A stretch of 64,000 bases of DNA from the NCBI RefSeq assembly GCF_029689945.1, contig NZ_CP121451.1, positions 5,456,001 through 5,520,000 of the forward strand, in the 5' to 3' direction. A model generated the notes under the pieces. It was not told where the DNA came from, searched no databases, and was given only the letters and a program-made list of their open reading frames with translations. The first letter of the stretch is position 1. Every line of letters begins with the position of its first letter. This DNA comes from Paenibacillus amylolyticus (GTDB taxonomy: Bacteria > Bacillota > Bacilli > Paenibacillales > Paenibacillaceae). The translations under genes and the position numbers were made by a program. Below, in pieces: positions 1 to 12,047 of the stretch.

Positions 1-729
1 TTTCAGTCTGCAAGTTCCACAAGCCGCTTATCTGCACCTCAGCACTCTACGTTCAAAAGACGCAGTATGTGGTCTACTATGATGATTGCAGCAAGAGAAG
101 CTCATAGTCGAGATGGAAGAGGGTTTGGCAAACTACTCGGTGACACCGTATCCCAAGCTGTGCAGACCTTGATGATGACTGGAGGATACATGATCGGTTT
201 TGCCGTGTTTATCCGGTTGGTGTCCCTTTATCTGACTCCCGGGTCCTCTGCTGCGCTGTGGCCAGCCTTCTTTGAGCTTCACCTGGGAACCTACCATTTG
301 AGTCAGACTTTACTTGCACCCGCCCTGCTCATCCCCCTGCTTGCAGCCGTTCTGGGATGGGGTGGTTTATGCTCCCATCTGCAAGTCTCTGCTATCCTGA
401 AAACAACGGGGCCAAACCGCAAATCCATGTTGTACTTTGCCGGAGTTCGTCTGATTCATGGATTGATCGCCTTTTTCATCAGTCTGCTCCTATGGATGCC
501 GTTCAGCCGTTATAGCACAGTAGCCTGGACCACATTACAGACCCATGCAGCGCAGGACCTCTCGACACCATTGGGTTGGCTGTGGATGCATAGTCCGGGC
601 AACACATACACAATCAATACCATTTGGAGCATCTTCCCTGCTGCCTGCATGGGTCTTGCATTACTTCTTGCAATCATGATTAGTCTATCGGGTCTTACCT
701 TCTGGTTTAACCGCCGGTTTTCTCGCTGA
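1..729 (+). CDS. ylbJ: YlbJ-type sporulation integral membrane protein, 3' part
   Basis: The frame is open from the first base, so the N-terminus lies outside the window and about 242 C-terminal residues remain. They contain at least four strongly hydrophobic segments separated by short polar loops, and the chain ends in a basic tail (NRRFSR). Gene order supports ylbJ: in Bacillus it neighbours coaD and rsmD, and here it converges on coaD with a 23-bp overlap of the 3' ends. YlbJ is a nucleoside-transporter-like membrane protein needed for normal sporulation in B. subtilis. The assignment rests on context and topology; no catalytic motif is expected. Confidence 0.75.
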   Translation, partial: FQSASSTSRLSAPQHSTFKRRSMWSTMMIAAREAHSRDGRGFGKLLGDTVSQAVQTLMMTGGYMIGFAVFIRLVSLYLTPGSSAALWPAFFELHLGTYHLSQTLLAPALLIPLLAAVLGWGGLCSHLQVSAILKTTGPNRKSMLYFAGVRLIHGLIAFFISLLLWMPFSRYSTVAWTTLQTHAAQDLSTPLGWLWMHSPGNTYTINTIWSIFPAACMGLALLLAIMISLSGLTFWFNRRFSR

Positions 730-1222
730 TTTTCTGGCGGAGCGCAGCTTCCACTTCAGGTGATACAAGATCTGTAACATCTCCATGATAATGAGCGATC
801 TCTTTCACAATGCTGGAACTTAAATAGGAATACTTCGGATTCGTCATCATAAATATCGTTTCCGCATCCGGATTCAACTTGCTATTGGTCGATGCCAATT
901 GCAACTCGTATTCAAAATCAGTTACCGAGCGTATACCGCGAACGATGACCTGAGCTTCCTTTTGCCGGACGTAGTTGGCTGTCAGATCGCGGAAACTGTC
1001 TACCTCTACATTTGGTAGATGGCGGGTTACTTCCGTAATGAGTTCTTTACGTTCCTCCACTGTAAACAGCGGATTTTTGCTCATATTGTTCAACACAGCC
1101 ACAATGACGCGGTCGAATTGCTTCGACGCTCTGGCGATAATATCCAGATGCCCCATCGTTACGGGATCAAAACTTCCAGGATATACGGCAATCCGTTCCT
1201 GTCGATGTATCATTTCAGTCAT
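707..1222 (-). CDS. coaD: Phosphopantetheine adenylyltransferase
   Basis: Transfers AMP from ATP to 4'-phosphopantetheine, the penultimate step of coenzyme A synthesis, in the cytosol. The N-terminal [14 protein letters not shown] carries the nucleotidyltransferase T/HxGH signature, and [13 protein letters not shown] near the C-terminus is the conserved SSS(I/V)KE element. I chose the ATG at 1222 ([10 protein letters not shown]) because AGGAGG lies 6 bp upstream; this gives 171 residues, close to the family length of about 160, whereas the longer open frame would start inside rsmD without a site. It overlaps the end of rsmD by 8 bp (ATGACTGA), so the two are translationally coupled. Intact. 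Confidence 0.95.
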   Translation of the reverse strand: MTEMIHRQERIAVYPGSFDPVTMGHLDIIARASKQFDRVIVAVLNNMSKNPLFTVEERKELITEVTRHLPNVEVDSFRDLTANYVRQKEAQVIVRGIRSVTDFEYELQLASTNSKLNPDAETIFMMTNPKYSYLSSSIVKEIAHYHGDVTDLVSPEVEAALRQKISEKTGG

Positions 1223-1823
1223 GAGGAGCCTCCTCTTCCGGTGTAATGGATTCTCCATCTTCTACTGCTTCAGGCGCATAATAATAGATGGATACTGCCG
1301 TCTCCCCATACAAAGCCTTGCGCGTTTGTTCAAACGGGCCGAATTGCTCAGGGTATTCATGTTTGGATTCATATTCAAGCACGATGGTTGCTTCCGGTTC
1401 CAGAAGTTCCAGTTCGTGCATGGTCAGCATCAACTCGTGCCCGTTCTTCATACGGTATGGCGGGTCGAGAAACACCAGATCAAACGTAGTGCCTCGCTTG
1501 GCGAGTGCCTTCAATGCACGACCTGCATCATTACGATATACGGCCGCCTGGTCTTCCAGCTTGGTCGCCTTGAGATTCATGCGGATAACTTCAATACTTT
1601 TCGATTCCAAATCAACAAAAACAGCCTTGTCCATGCCGCGGCTCAGTGCCTCAATACCGAGACCCCCACTGCCTGCAAACAGATCCAATGCTGTACCGCC
1701 CTCAAAATAAGGACCAACCATGCTAAATAACGCTTCCTTCACCTTGTCGGTGGTCGGTCGCGTGCCTGTGCCAGGAACAGCCTTCAGCGGCCTGCCTTTC
1801 GCACTCCCAGATACCACTCTCAC
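1215..1823 (-). CDS. rsmD: 16S rRNA (guanine-966-N2)-methyltransferase
   Basis: A 202-residue Rossmann methyltransferase that modifies G966 of 16S r[21 protein letters not shown] is the family's basic N-terminus, [19 protein letters not shown] is the SAM-binding loop, and LVFLDPPY holds the catalytic DPPY motif for amino methylation. It is upstream of and overlaps coaD, the standard rsmD-coaD pair in Bacillota. Intact, with normal family length. Confidence 0.95.
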   Translation of the reverse strand: MRVVSGSAKGRPLKAVPGTGTRPTTDKVKEALFSMVGPYFEGGTALDLFAGSGGLGIEALSRGMDKAVFVDLESKSIEVIRMNLKATKLEDQAAVYRNDAGRALKALAKRGTTFDLVFLDPPYRMKNGHELMLTMHELELLEPEATIVLEYESKHEYPEQFGPFEQTRKALYGETAVSIYYYAPEAVEDGESITPEEEAPHD

Positions 1824-2069
1824 TGACGAGTCACCTTTTCTTTATGTAAGTTTAATGATAAAGCTATCGTACCACACTCGGGTTCAGTTTGAAAAATGTT
1901 CGGTCTTCATATGCCTTGGAAAATTGTTGACGAATTGTTGACGCATATGTATAAAAAGGAAACATTCGGGCGATTCTATAATTATCGACATCACAAGTGT
2001 CGTAGACAACCGCGGAGAAGACTTACGTTTCCCCATAAGCTCTTCGTCCGGTTTCTCCTCTCCCATGAA
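1824..2069. other. Intergenic stretch upstream of rsmD
   Basis: No convincing gene here. Short open frames on both strands lack ribosome sites and recognisable content. The rsmD promoter must lie at its left end, but I cannot pick clear -35/-10 boxes. The right end runs into the terminator at 2070. Confidence 0.4.
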
Positions 2070-2098
2070 AAGAAGCTCTCGAAAGAGGGCTTCTTTTT
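2070..2098 (-). terminator. Rho-independent terminator, possibly bidirectional
   Basis: The arms AAGAAGCTCTC and GAGGGCTTCTT pair over 11 bp (one G-U) around a GAAA loop. Read on the minus strand it is followed by TTTT and lies 25-30 bp past the stop of the gene ending at 2124. Read on the plus strand it is followed by TTT. Confidence 0.75.
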
Positions 2099-2123
2099 GT
2101 TGTTTATTTTTTCATTTGTTATG

Positions 2124-2558
2124 TTAGTTATATTTTTCTTCAAATTCACTTATGTCGGCTTGCTCTTCGGTCTGCAACCATCCGATCTCCCTTAGCCACA
2201 TGCCCATATCTGCGATAAATTCGTTTGTGTTTAGATGTTCAATCTTATACTTCTGTATTTTTTCGCTCAAAAAAGCATAAAACTCATGGCTTAAGACATA
2301 CCGTTGTTTGCTTTTGCTTAATGTCTTATACCGGTCCTCACTGACCACCAGATCAAAATAGATAACATTTTCCTTCTTCACATGCCTAACTGTCGATTTC
2401 TTCTCGTATCCTTCAGGAAGACACCTGAAGACAAAAAACAGTTCAATATCAACGAGCTGATACTTGCTTTGAACTTCATCAAAAACAGGCTGCAGCTCAT
2501 CCGAGAGATTGGCAACTTGCGTTAAGCCGGAAGTATCCGTTGATTTGCCCAAGATCAT
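2124..2558 (-). CDS. Hypothetical protein, 144 aa
   Basis: Not recognised. It is a soluble protein without signal peptide or membrane helix, rich in charged residues and aromatics (DIELFFVFRCLPEGYEKKS, NVIYFDLVVSEDRYKTLSK), ending in an acidic tail. The start is supported by AAGGGGAG 7 bp upstream of the ATG at 2558, and a terminator follows the stop, so it is a real monocistronic gene. The alternating strand and helix segments and small size would fit an immunity-type or other small accessory protein, but that is a guess. Confidence 0.6.
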   Translation of the reverse strand: MILGKSTDTSGLTQVANLSDELQPVFDEVQSKYQLVDIELFFVFRCLPEGYEKKSTVRHVKKENVIYFDLVVSEDRYKTLSKSKQRYVLSHEFYAFLSEKIQKYKIEHLNTNEFIADMGMWLREIGWLQTEEQADISEFEEKYN

Positions 2559-2613
2559 TAGTAAACTCCCCTTCGCTCATTTCACATTTGTAATCCTCAT
2601 GCCTATTCCAATT

Positions 2614-2653
2614 AAAAAAAAGGTTGACCTGTGATGTAATCTCCGGCAACCTT
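2614..2653 (-). terminator. Rho-independent terminator
   Basis: On the minus strand AAGGTTG pairs with CAACCTT across a 20-base loop and is followed by an eight-T tract (2621-2614). It lies about 48 bp past the stop of the small membrane protein gene at 2701. Confidence 0.7.
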
Positions 2654-2700
2654 CCCTATCATTCATTCTTCTTGTGTAATACCAAACTCAGGAAGCTATA

Positions 2701-2982
2701 CTAATTCATATCTCTTTGTTTCCGATCGGACTTCCGCAAATTGATCAATGGAATGAAAAGTACTACAATCGGCAAGAGAAGATTCATTGAATGTGCCTTA
2801 ATCATCATGAAGGTAATGAACAGCACCGCAAGCCAGGTCATAATCTCCACCATTTCATATGTGGTTAATGTAAGCTTGAATGCTTTTTTTGAAATGAAAC
2901 GAACCACGAAATAAGCGATCAAGCTATAGAACAGGATCATTCCCAAAATTGCAACAGTAATTAAGAGGTACATATCCATCAT
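2701..2982 (-). CDS. Small integral membrane protein, 93 aa
   Basis: Three hydrophobic segments (about residues 4-30, 44-60 and 66-82) with a positively charged C-terminus (RKSDRKQRD), so the tail is probably cytoplasmic. A GGGTGAG ribosome site precedes the ATG and a terminator follows. No family recognised and no functional motif visible. Intact. Confidence 0.6.
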   Translation of the reverse strand: MMDMYLLITVAILGMILFYSLIAYFVVRFISKKAFKLTLTTYEMVEIMTWLAVLFITFMMIKAHSMNLLLPIVVLFIPLINLRKSDRKQRDMN

Positions 2983-3090
2983 AAAAATCTCACCCGATCC
3001 CTATCTCATTTCCTTAATTTTACCATATAAGCAATAGGGTGTCATTCCAAATTCCGAACCAGCGCTTCTTTAACCCTGCCAATTTACGCT

Positions 3091-3396
3091 TTATTTCTCT
3101 TCAACAACTATCGTTGCATTATAGATTACAACACGTTTCCCATTCAAATCGAATAATACCTTATTGCCGTATTCCGTATCTTCCACGTCGATTTTGCCAT
3201 CATAAGTCTGAATCAATTCACCATTATCGCTGTACACTTTAACAACTCTCTCCAGGCCGCCCGAGTTATTGGATCTCATCGTTTTGAGTGCACGTTCACC
3301 CGAAGCCGTATTGAAATACCATATGAAACATCCAACAATGATGCCCAGAAAGACCAACACTGTTACCCATATCCCTGTCTTTGCTTTTCGACTCAT
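3091..3396 (-). CDS. Membrane-anchored small protein, DUF5052-like
   Basis: A 101-residue protein starting at the ATG at 3396 (MSRKAKTG), which has GAGGGGG 8 bp upstream. Residues about 8-30 form one N-terminal transmembrane anchor. The outside part has the pattern SGGLERVVKVYSDNGELI, then TYDGKIDVE, then NGKRVVIYNATIVVEEK, which resembles small DUF5052 proteins of Gram-positive bacteria; family recall, not a search. Function unknown. It is followed by the lacZ terminator region of the next transcription unit. Confidence 0.55.
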   Translation of the reverse strand: MSRKAKTGIWVTVLVFLGIIVGCFIWYFNTASGERALKTMRSNNSGGLERVVKVYSDNGELIQTYDGKIDVEDTEYGNKVLFDLNGKRVVIYNATIVVEEK

Positions 3397-3496
3397 TTTG
3401 AATCCCCCTCTCTTGTTTCCTGTCCCGTACATTACGAGGTTGGAGAGAGAACGGTTTCATACAATGTCTCTCGAGCTGTTTATATTTACATAACAA

Positions 3497-3529
3497 AACA
3501 GAGGCCTCCGATGAGCGAAGACCTCTGTT
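3497..3529 (-). terminator. Terminator of the importer-lacZ unit
   Basis: AACAGAGG pairs with CCTCTGTT; on the minus strand the right arm ends in TTTTGTTA. It lies 40 bp past the lacZ stop. Confidence 0.7.
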
Positions 3530-3568
3530 CTTATGAAAATACATTCTTTATTCTGTTCGTTTCTTTAC

Positions 3569-6630
<3,062 letters not shown>

Positions 6631-6697
6631 TTAAAACGTTATAGTTTGACTTATTCAAGGTGTATTTGGAATTCCTTTTTGCTTTACATAAACAAAC

Positions 6698-6732
6698 AAA
6701 AAGACAGAGGTACGCCATAACTGGCGTCCTCT
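6698..6732 (-). terminator. Intra-locus hairpin with T-tract between permease and lacZ
   Basis: On the minus strand AGAGG-A-CGCCA pairs with TGGCG-TA-CCTCT around GTTA, followed by GTCTTTTTG. It lies between the importer permease (stop 6776) and the lacZ start (6615), so lacZ may be separately transcribed or reached by partial read-through. Confidence 0.65.
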
Positions 6733-6775
6733 CTTCTTCCTGCACCCGTCCTTTACACGGATTATGCTGTTTTCA

Positions 6776-7605
6776 TTACTTCACGGAACCTACCATACCT
6801 GCAACAAAATGTTTCTGCATGATGAAGAATACGATGGCTGTCGGCAGTGTTGCTATAACGATTGCTGTCATGATTACCCCGTAATCCGGCGCATACCCTG
6901 CACCCAGATTCGAGATCAACAATGGAATCGTTTGTTGGTCAGGCGTTTGCAATACAATGAGTGGCCACAGATAGTTGTTCCAGCTACTCATGAATGTAAT
7001 GATTGCTGCCGCTGCATACGTTGTTTTCATCGTTGGCATGTAGATCTTCAGGAAGATCCCAAGTTCACTCAGACCGTCAATACGTCCAGCTTCCAGCAAA
7101 TCTTTCGGGAACATTTTCGTATTTTGACGGAAGAAGAAGATCAGGAACGCTGTTGCAATAGTCGGCAGGATAACTGCTGCCATGGTGTTAATTCCTATTA
7201 CGGGTGCAACACCCAGATCGTTGCAAACATGCGATACAGTGGTACCATAATTGCTGCAAACGGGATCATCATGGATAACAACAGGATATTAAACACAATA
7301 TCGCGAGACTTCGTACGATATACTTCGAATCCATAACCTGCCATGGATCCAATCAACAGGGCCAGAACCGTCGAAAGCACCGAGATAATAGCGGAGTTTC
7401 CGAGAGCCTGAACAAGGTTTGTCGAATCAAGCAGCTTGTTGAAGTTATCAATGAAAGCCGAACCAGGTAACAATCTGCCTTTGGTTACATCGACGGACGC
7501 ATTCGTTGAACTGACCAACATCCAGAAGAATGGAAAAATGGATACAAAAGCGACGATGGACAGGAACACATATGTGAAGACTCGTTTTGCTTTAAATTTA
7601 GCCAT
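6776..7605 (-). CDS. Sugar ABC transporter permease, MalG type, apparent frameshift
   Basis: Inner-membrane permease of a carbohydrate importer (CUT1). Six hydrophobic segments are visible, and the cytoplasmic EAA loop reads EAGRIDGLSELGIFLKIYMP, the site that docks the ATPase. It starts at ATG 7605, overlapping the upstream permease by 8 bp (ATGGCTAA). The reading frame breaks at about 7205-7225 after MFATI; one added base restores LGVAPVIGIN and a chain of about 276 aa, normal for MalG. No ATPase gene is in the cluster, so a shared MsmK-type ATPase encoded elsewhere is expected. Confidence 0.88.
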
Positions 7606-8497
7606 TTTTATTATCACCTGCCACTTTAAACTGGATAATGGACAATACAATGATCAAGATTACGATGGAATACGAAACCGTTGCTGCATATCCAAAGTCC
7701 GGTGAATATTTGAACGAAAGGTTGTAGATGTATTGTGAAATCGACATGGTCGCGTTACCCGGACCACCCTTCGTGATATTCATGATTTCATCGAAGATTT
7801 GCAATGTACCAATCGTTGATGTGATCGATGTGAAGAGGATAATCGGTTTAAGCAAAGGTACTGTGATTTTGAAGAATTGTGTAAAAGCATTCGCTCCGTC
7901 AATTCTTGCAGCTTCATAGATCGATTGATCGATGTTCTGCAGGGATGACAGATAGAAAATCATGTTATATCCGGTCCAGCGCCAAGTAACGGCGATTATG
8001 ATCGTAATTTTAGCCCAGAACGGGTCTGTGATCCATTGAATTGGATCGCCAATAATGTGCAAGCCCATTAAGAATTGATTGACCATTCCATCTGGTGCGA
8101 ATAAATATTTAAATACAACAGAGTATGCTACCAATGAAGTTACACAAGGCAAGAAAATCGCTGTACGGAAGAAGCTCCGGAACCGAAGTGTGCTGTCATT
8201 CAGCAATACGGAAATAAACAAACCAAGAATAATCATTACAGGCACTTGAATGATCAAGTATATAAATGTGTTTGATAATGCTGTACGGAACGTTGTATCA
8301 ACTAACAATCTTTTGTAGTTCGCAAGGCCCGAAAATTCAAGATTGGCACCTTTGCCAGACTTGAATGATAAGAGCAGCGCTTGAATCATCGGATAGAAGT
8401 AAAATGCTACAATTCCGATAACAGCCAGCAAAACAAAAGCCCATCCAGTCAAATTATTTTTCTTTTGGAGACTGTCTCCTGTATTTATGGCTTTCAC
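7598..8497 (-). CDS. Sugar ABC transporter permease, MalF type
   Basis: A 299-residue CUT1 permease with about six transmembrane segments and the EAA loop EAARIDGANAFTQFFKITVP. I place the start at GTG 8497 (KAINTGDSLQKKN), which has GAGAGGAG 7 bp upstream, rather than the longer open frame. It follows the binding protein gene after an intercistronic hairpin and overlaps the next permease by 8 bp. Intact. It pairs with the MalG-type protein to form the translocation channel for the sugar delivered by the lipoprotein at 8629-9920. Confidence 0.9.
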   Translation of the reverse strand: MKAINTGDSLQKKNNLTGWAFVLLAVIGIVAFYFYPMIQALLLSFKSGKGANLEFSGLANYKRLLVDTTFRTALSNTFIYLIIQVPVMIILGLFISVLLNDSTLRFRSFFRTAIFLPCVTSLVAYSVVFKYLFAPDGMVNQFLMGLHIIGDPIQWITDPFWAKITIIIAVTWRWTGYNMIFYLSSLQNIDQSIYEAARIDGANAFTQFFKITVPLLKPIILFTSITSTIGTLQIFDEIMNITKGGPGNATMSISQYIYNLSFKYSPDFGYAATVSYSIVILIIVLSIIQFKVAGDNKNG

Positions 8498-8530
8498 AGT
8501 ATGGCTCCTCTCTCTCCACGGAACATGGAT

Positions 8531-8609
8531 AGAACCCACAGAGCCTCTCGCCTTGTCCGGTTCGACTTGCGTCAGACAAGGGAGACGGCTCCGAGTTACT
8601 TGGGGTTCT
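8531..8609 (-). promoter_or_regulatory. Intercistronic stem-loop between binding protein and permeases
   Basis: Three stacked pairings share one axis: AGAACCC/GGGTTCT, GAGCC/GGCTC and CTTGTC/GACAAG. No T-tract follows. Such hairpins after binding-protein genes commonly protect the 5' mRNA and lower permease expression, as in malE-malF; here that is inference from position and shape. Confidence 0.6.
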
Positions 8610-8628
8610 ATAAGTTACCTTGGATATC

Positions 8629-9920
8629 CTAGTTTAATTGTGCTTCAGCTTGTTTTTGTGCTTCAGCCAAAACTTCATCAATTGATTTACCATTCAGGTA
8701 AGCTTGCATTTCAACAACCAAGATGTCCTCAATTGCATATGTGTTGCTACCATAGTTTACATTTGGAATTTCTTTGGTCCAGTTTGCGAAATCACTGAAG
8801 ATTTTTTGACCGCTGAAGAATTCATCTTCCTTGTTGTACGCTTCACCATCTGTAGCCGGTTTGTACGTACCGATCGCACCAATATTTGTCAACAAGTCTT
8901 GATACAATTGTTTGTCAGAACCAAACGTTTTTGCCATGAAGTCAGCTGCTTGATCTGCACCAGGAACATTGTTCATCACATACCAGGAGCTACCACCCAA
9001 GTTGGATGCATGAACGGAGTTAGCTTGACCAGCCATTTTCGGCATTGGAGCTACAGCCCATTTACCGGATTGGGAAGCCTCTTGACGCACAGATGGTGAG
9101 AACCAGTTACCTGTAGGAATTGTTGCTACGCTACCGTTATTGGCGTTGGCAACGAATTGACTCCAGTCAGAGTGCAATTTAACAATGTTGGCATCCATCA
9201 TTTTTTTGTACGTTTCGAAAGCTTCTTTCAATGCAGGGTTACTGCTGATGTCAGGTGTTTTGCCATCTTCTGCAGTGTACCATTTGCCTGCTGTTTGGAT
9301 CATCATGCGAATGATACCAAGATCATTCGGGTCAAGAGACAGAAGCTCTTTACCTGTTTTTGCTTTTACGTCTTTACCGATTTGGATGTAATCATCCCAA
9401 GTGATGTCTTGCAGGTCAGCAGCCTTATAGCCCGCTTCTTCCAACAAGTCCGTTCTGTAGTACAAACCTGCTACGCCGGAGTCAAATGGTACTCCATATT
9501 GTTTGCCCTCATAGGATGTTGGTCCAATTTTGTAATCTGCAAAATCGGAAGCTTTAATCGTGGAAGACATATCTTTAAACGCATCCGGATAAGCACTCAG
9601 GAAGCTTTGTGCACGATAGTCCTCAATCAGAACAATGTTTGGAAGACCGCTGCTTGTTCCAGAGTTCAATCCTGTGTTCAGCTTCTGGATAATCGCATCT
9701 TGAGCATTCTCAATGATATTGATTTTCAAATCAGGATTTTCTTTTTGATAAATTTCTTTTGCTTGTTCAAGAGCAGCGACGTTAAATGCTTTGTCCCAAG
9801 CCCAGATCGTAATTTCGTTTGTTTTTCATCTCCACCGCTGGCAGAATTACCTCCACCGCCGGATGAACATGCGGACAACAGCAGTACTGTAACGAGCATC
9901 AATACCCACATTTTTTTCAA
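8629..9920 (-). CDS. Sugar-binding lipoprotein of ABC importer, apparent frameshift
   Basis: Family 1 extracellular solute-binding protein. The start is TTG 9920 (KKMWVLMLV) with GGGGAG 9 bp upstream, giving a lipoprotein signal peptide with lipobox LLSAC and a SSGGGGNSASGG linker. WAWDKAFN follows, typical of the first strand and helix of family 1 proteins. The frame breaks at the T-run 9822-9826; a sixth base restores DEKTNEITIWAWD. The restored length is about 430 aa. It is the first gene of the importer unit, with two cre-like sites in its leader, so it should be induced through the adjacent YesM/YesN system and repressed by CcpA. Confidence 0.9.
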
Positions 9921-9970
9921 AACATTCAACTCCCCTTTAGCCTCTTTGTGTGTAATTTGTTTGCGTTTTC

Positions 9971-9984
9971 TGAAAGCGGTTGCT
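9971..9984 (-). promoter_or_regulatory. cre-like catabolite control site (proximal)
   Basis: TGAAAGCGGTTGCT fits the CcpA consensus TGNAANCGNWNNCW at every fixed position and sits in the perfect inverted repeat GAAAGC-GGTT-GCTTTC. It lies 51-64 bp upstream of the binding-protein start. A LacI-family operator is the alternative. Confidence 0.6.
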
Positions 9985-10078
9985 TTCGATGTATTCATCT
10001 TATCATTCCCATATCTCCATTCGTTAGTAATAATTTTGTACGGATTTGTCATCTTATTACCACAATGAAAACCTTTAC

Positions 10079-10092
10079 AGAAACCGTTTGCA
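10079..10092 (-). promoter_or_regulatory. cre-like catabolite control site (distal)
   Basis: AGAAACCGTTTGCA matches the CcpA consensus with one mismatch and lies about 95 bp upstream of the first cre-like site, in the same promoter region. The rest of 9921-10260 is AT-rich leader plus the terminator at 10185. Confidence 0.45.
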
Positions 10093-10184
10093 TTAAATTT
10101 GGTTTTTTGTAATTTCTTTTGATTTTGTATTATCTTGATCTTGAAATCGTACAAATATGTATTTTCACTTCAACGCTGACACGC

Positions 10185-10221
10185 AAAACCCCCCGTTTCT
10201 GCAGACATACAGAAGCGAGGG
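10185..10221 (-). terminator. Terminator after the YesM-type kinase gene
   Basis: On the minus strand CCCTCGCTTCTG pairs imperfectly with CAGAAACGGGGG and is followed by GTTTTG. It lies about 40 bp past the kinase stop and so separates the regulator unit from the importer unit. Confidence 0.65.
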
Positions 10222-10260
10222 ATCTCGATTATAATTGTATTTAATAGAAATAGCCACGAA

Positions 10261-12029
10261 TCAACTTGTGATTAAAGGCAGTGTAACGGTGACTCTAGTC
10301 CCTTCCCCGACAGTACTCATAATGGTGACACCATACGGTGAACCATATAATAACTCAATACGGTCATGTACATTGCGAATACCGATTCCGCTGAATAGCT
10401 GACGATTGTTTTTGGGATTGGGCAACGTTTCTCCCATGACAAGCCCTTCAATCCCATCACCATTGTCCATAATCTCACAGATGAGGGATTCTCCCGCTCG
10501 GGACACCATGACATGAATCGTGCCCGTTTCTTTTTTGATAAATCCATGGAAAAATGCGTTCTCGATAAACGGCTGGATCACCAGTTTGGGTACATGATAG
10601 TGTGTGCAATCCGGAGCAACGTAAAAGCTGCTTTAATCCGGCCGCCGTATCTGACGTGATTAATGAAGACATAGTTCTTCAGATTCTCGACTTCTTGCTC
10701 CACTGTAACCGTCTGGCTCACATCACTGATCGTATTTTGCAGCAATCCAATCAATGCATTAATGGTCTCCGCCGCCCTGTCCTTGTTGCCTTGTTGCACC
10801 AGCACTTTGACAGATGCGAGGGTATTGTACAAGAAATGAGGGTTGATCTGACTCTGTAATGCCGCAAGCTCTGCATTGCGTTGTTCATGCTGCGTCTGTA
10901 CTAACTGATCCACATAATCATGCAGTTCATCAAGCATATAGTTGTACGCATGACCCAGTTGCCGACTCTCGTAACTGCCACTAACCGGTATATAATTATC
11001 CAGGTCGCTTTTCGTGATATTGGACATCTGCTTCACCAGTCTGCGCAGTGATTTGGTGATTTGGCTTGTAATCAGAAATACCAGAACAAGCGCACCAATC
11101 ACGATTGCTGCACAGATCAGCGCAACCGTCTTCATGTCAATGAGCTGTCCCATCGCCATTTCTTTATCCACGACATTAATCAGGTAAAACCGATAAAAAG
11201 GCAAATACTCGGATAATATAATGCTCTCCTGCCCCATGACACGGGCATTCACACTTTTCGAAACGTCCACACTCAAATCCTTGGCATATGTTAGCAGCTC
11301 CGGCTGAATTGTACCGATCCAGTCCAGACGGTTCGAGGATATGATTTCGCCCTTTTCGTTCATAATAACCACATCATTGCCTCGACTCGTGAAACTGGAA
11401 TAGAACTGCTGGAACTCCGATTCTCTCATGGTGACATAGAGTGTTCCGTATATGTGATTTCTTGTTCGGTCCGTCAATGCCTTTGTTGCGGAAATCATCT
11501 GCAGTTCGCCTTCGCTGGTATCACTGCGGTAATAGTCAAAGATTAGCCGACTCGGCGATTCGATGGCTTCTTTGGTAATAGGCTCCTGCTTCAACTCGTC
11601 CCCGGTCTTCTTAATGTAAGCCGGATTGGTGGAGAAACTTCGTCCGTTCACACCCACAATGGTAATGCCTACTTCATAAGACTCAATAATGGTTTGAACC
11701 CGATTCATTGTTTCACGCATATTATAGAAAGATTTGGCCGTTGAGACTGAGTCTGCATCCCCCTCCGACAGAAACCCCCGAATGGCACCACTTTGAGCTA
11801 CATTGTTGGTAACCGCAGCTATGGATTCATTAAAGGCTTCAAAATTGGTCTTAATCTGATTAAGCACCTTGGAGTTCGTGATGCTGAACGTCTCGGTAAA
11901 GAGATTGGTAGACATGTGAATGGTCGTCCATAAGATGAGCACAGAGACAAGGACAATACTGATGACCATAACGAGAAACAATTTGGGAAATAATCCGAGA
12001 CGAGATAATCTGTTCATCCATTTCTTCAT
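10261..12029 (-). CDS. Sensor histidine kinase, YesM family, apparent frameshift
   Basis: Membrane sensor kinase for extracellular sugars or their binding protein. Transmembrane helix at about 14-36, extracellular sensor domain (about 40-300), second helix 302-321, HAMP (322-375), His_kinase domain with phospho-acceptor H398 in INPHFLYNTL, then the ATPase domain with NGDG and GIGIRNV. The frame breaks at the A-run 10623-10626, where one more base restores AFYVAPDCTHYHVPKLVIQPF; restored length is about 589 aa. It is 18 bp downstream of its cognate YesN-type regulator, so the two form one unit placed between the xyloglucanase and the importer genes they probably control. Confidence 0.9.
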
Positions 12030-12047
12030 GATCTGATCCTTCTGACT

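Noticed and set aside
975..1730. 251-codon plus-strand frame opposite coaD-rsmD
   Set aside because: Covers two well-conserved genes in antisense; low-complexity Cys/Arg-rich translation without start signals.
1896..2195. 99-codon plus-strand frame ending in a hydrophobic run
   Set aside because: The hydrophobic part is the translation of the terminator T-tract and the 3' end of the opposite gene; no ribosome site.
9157..10068. 303-codon open frame on the plus strand opposite the binding-protein gene
   Set aside because: Shadow of the lipoprotein gene; the real gene on the minus strand has lipobox, ribosome site and operon context.
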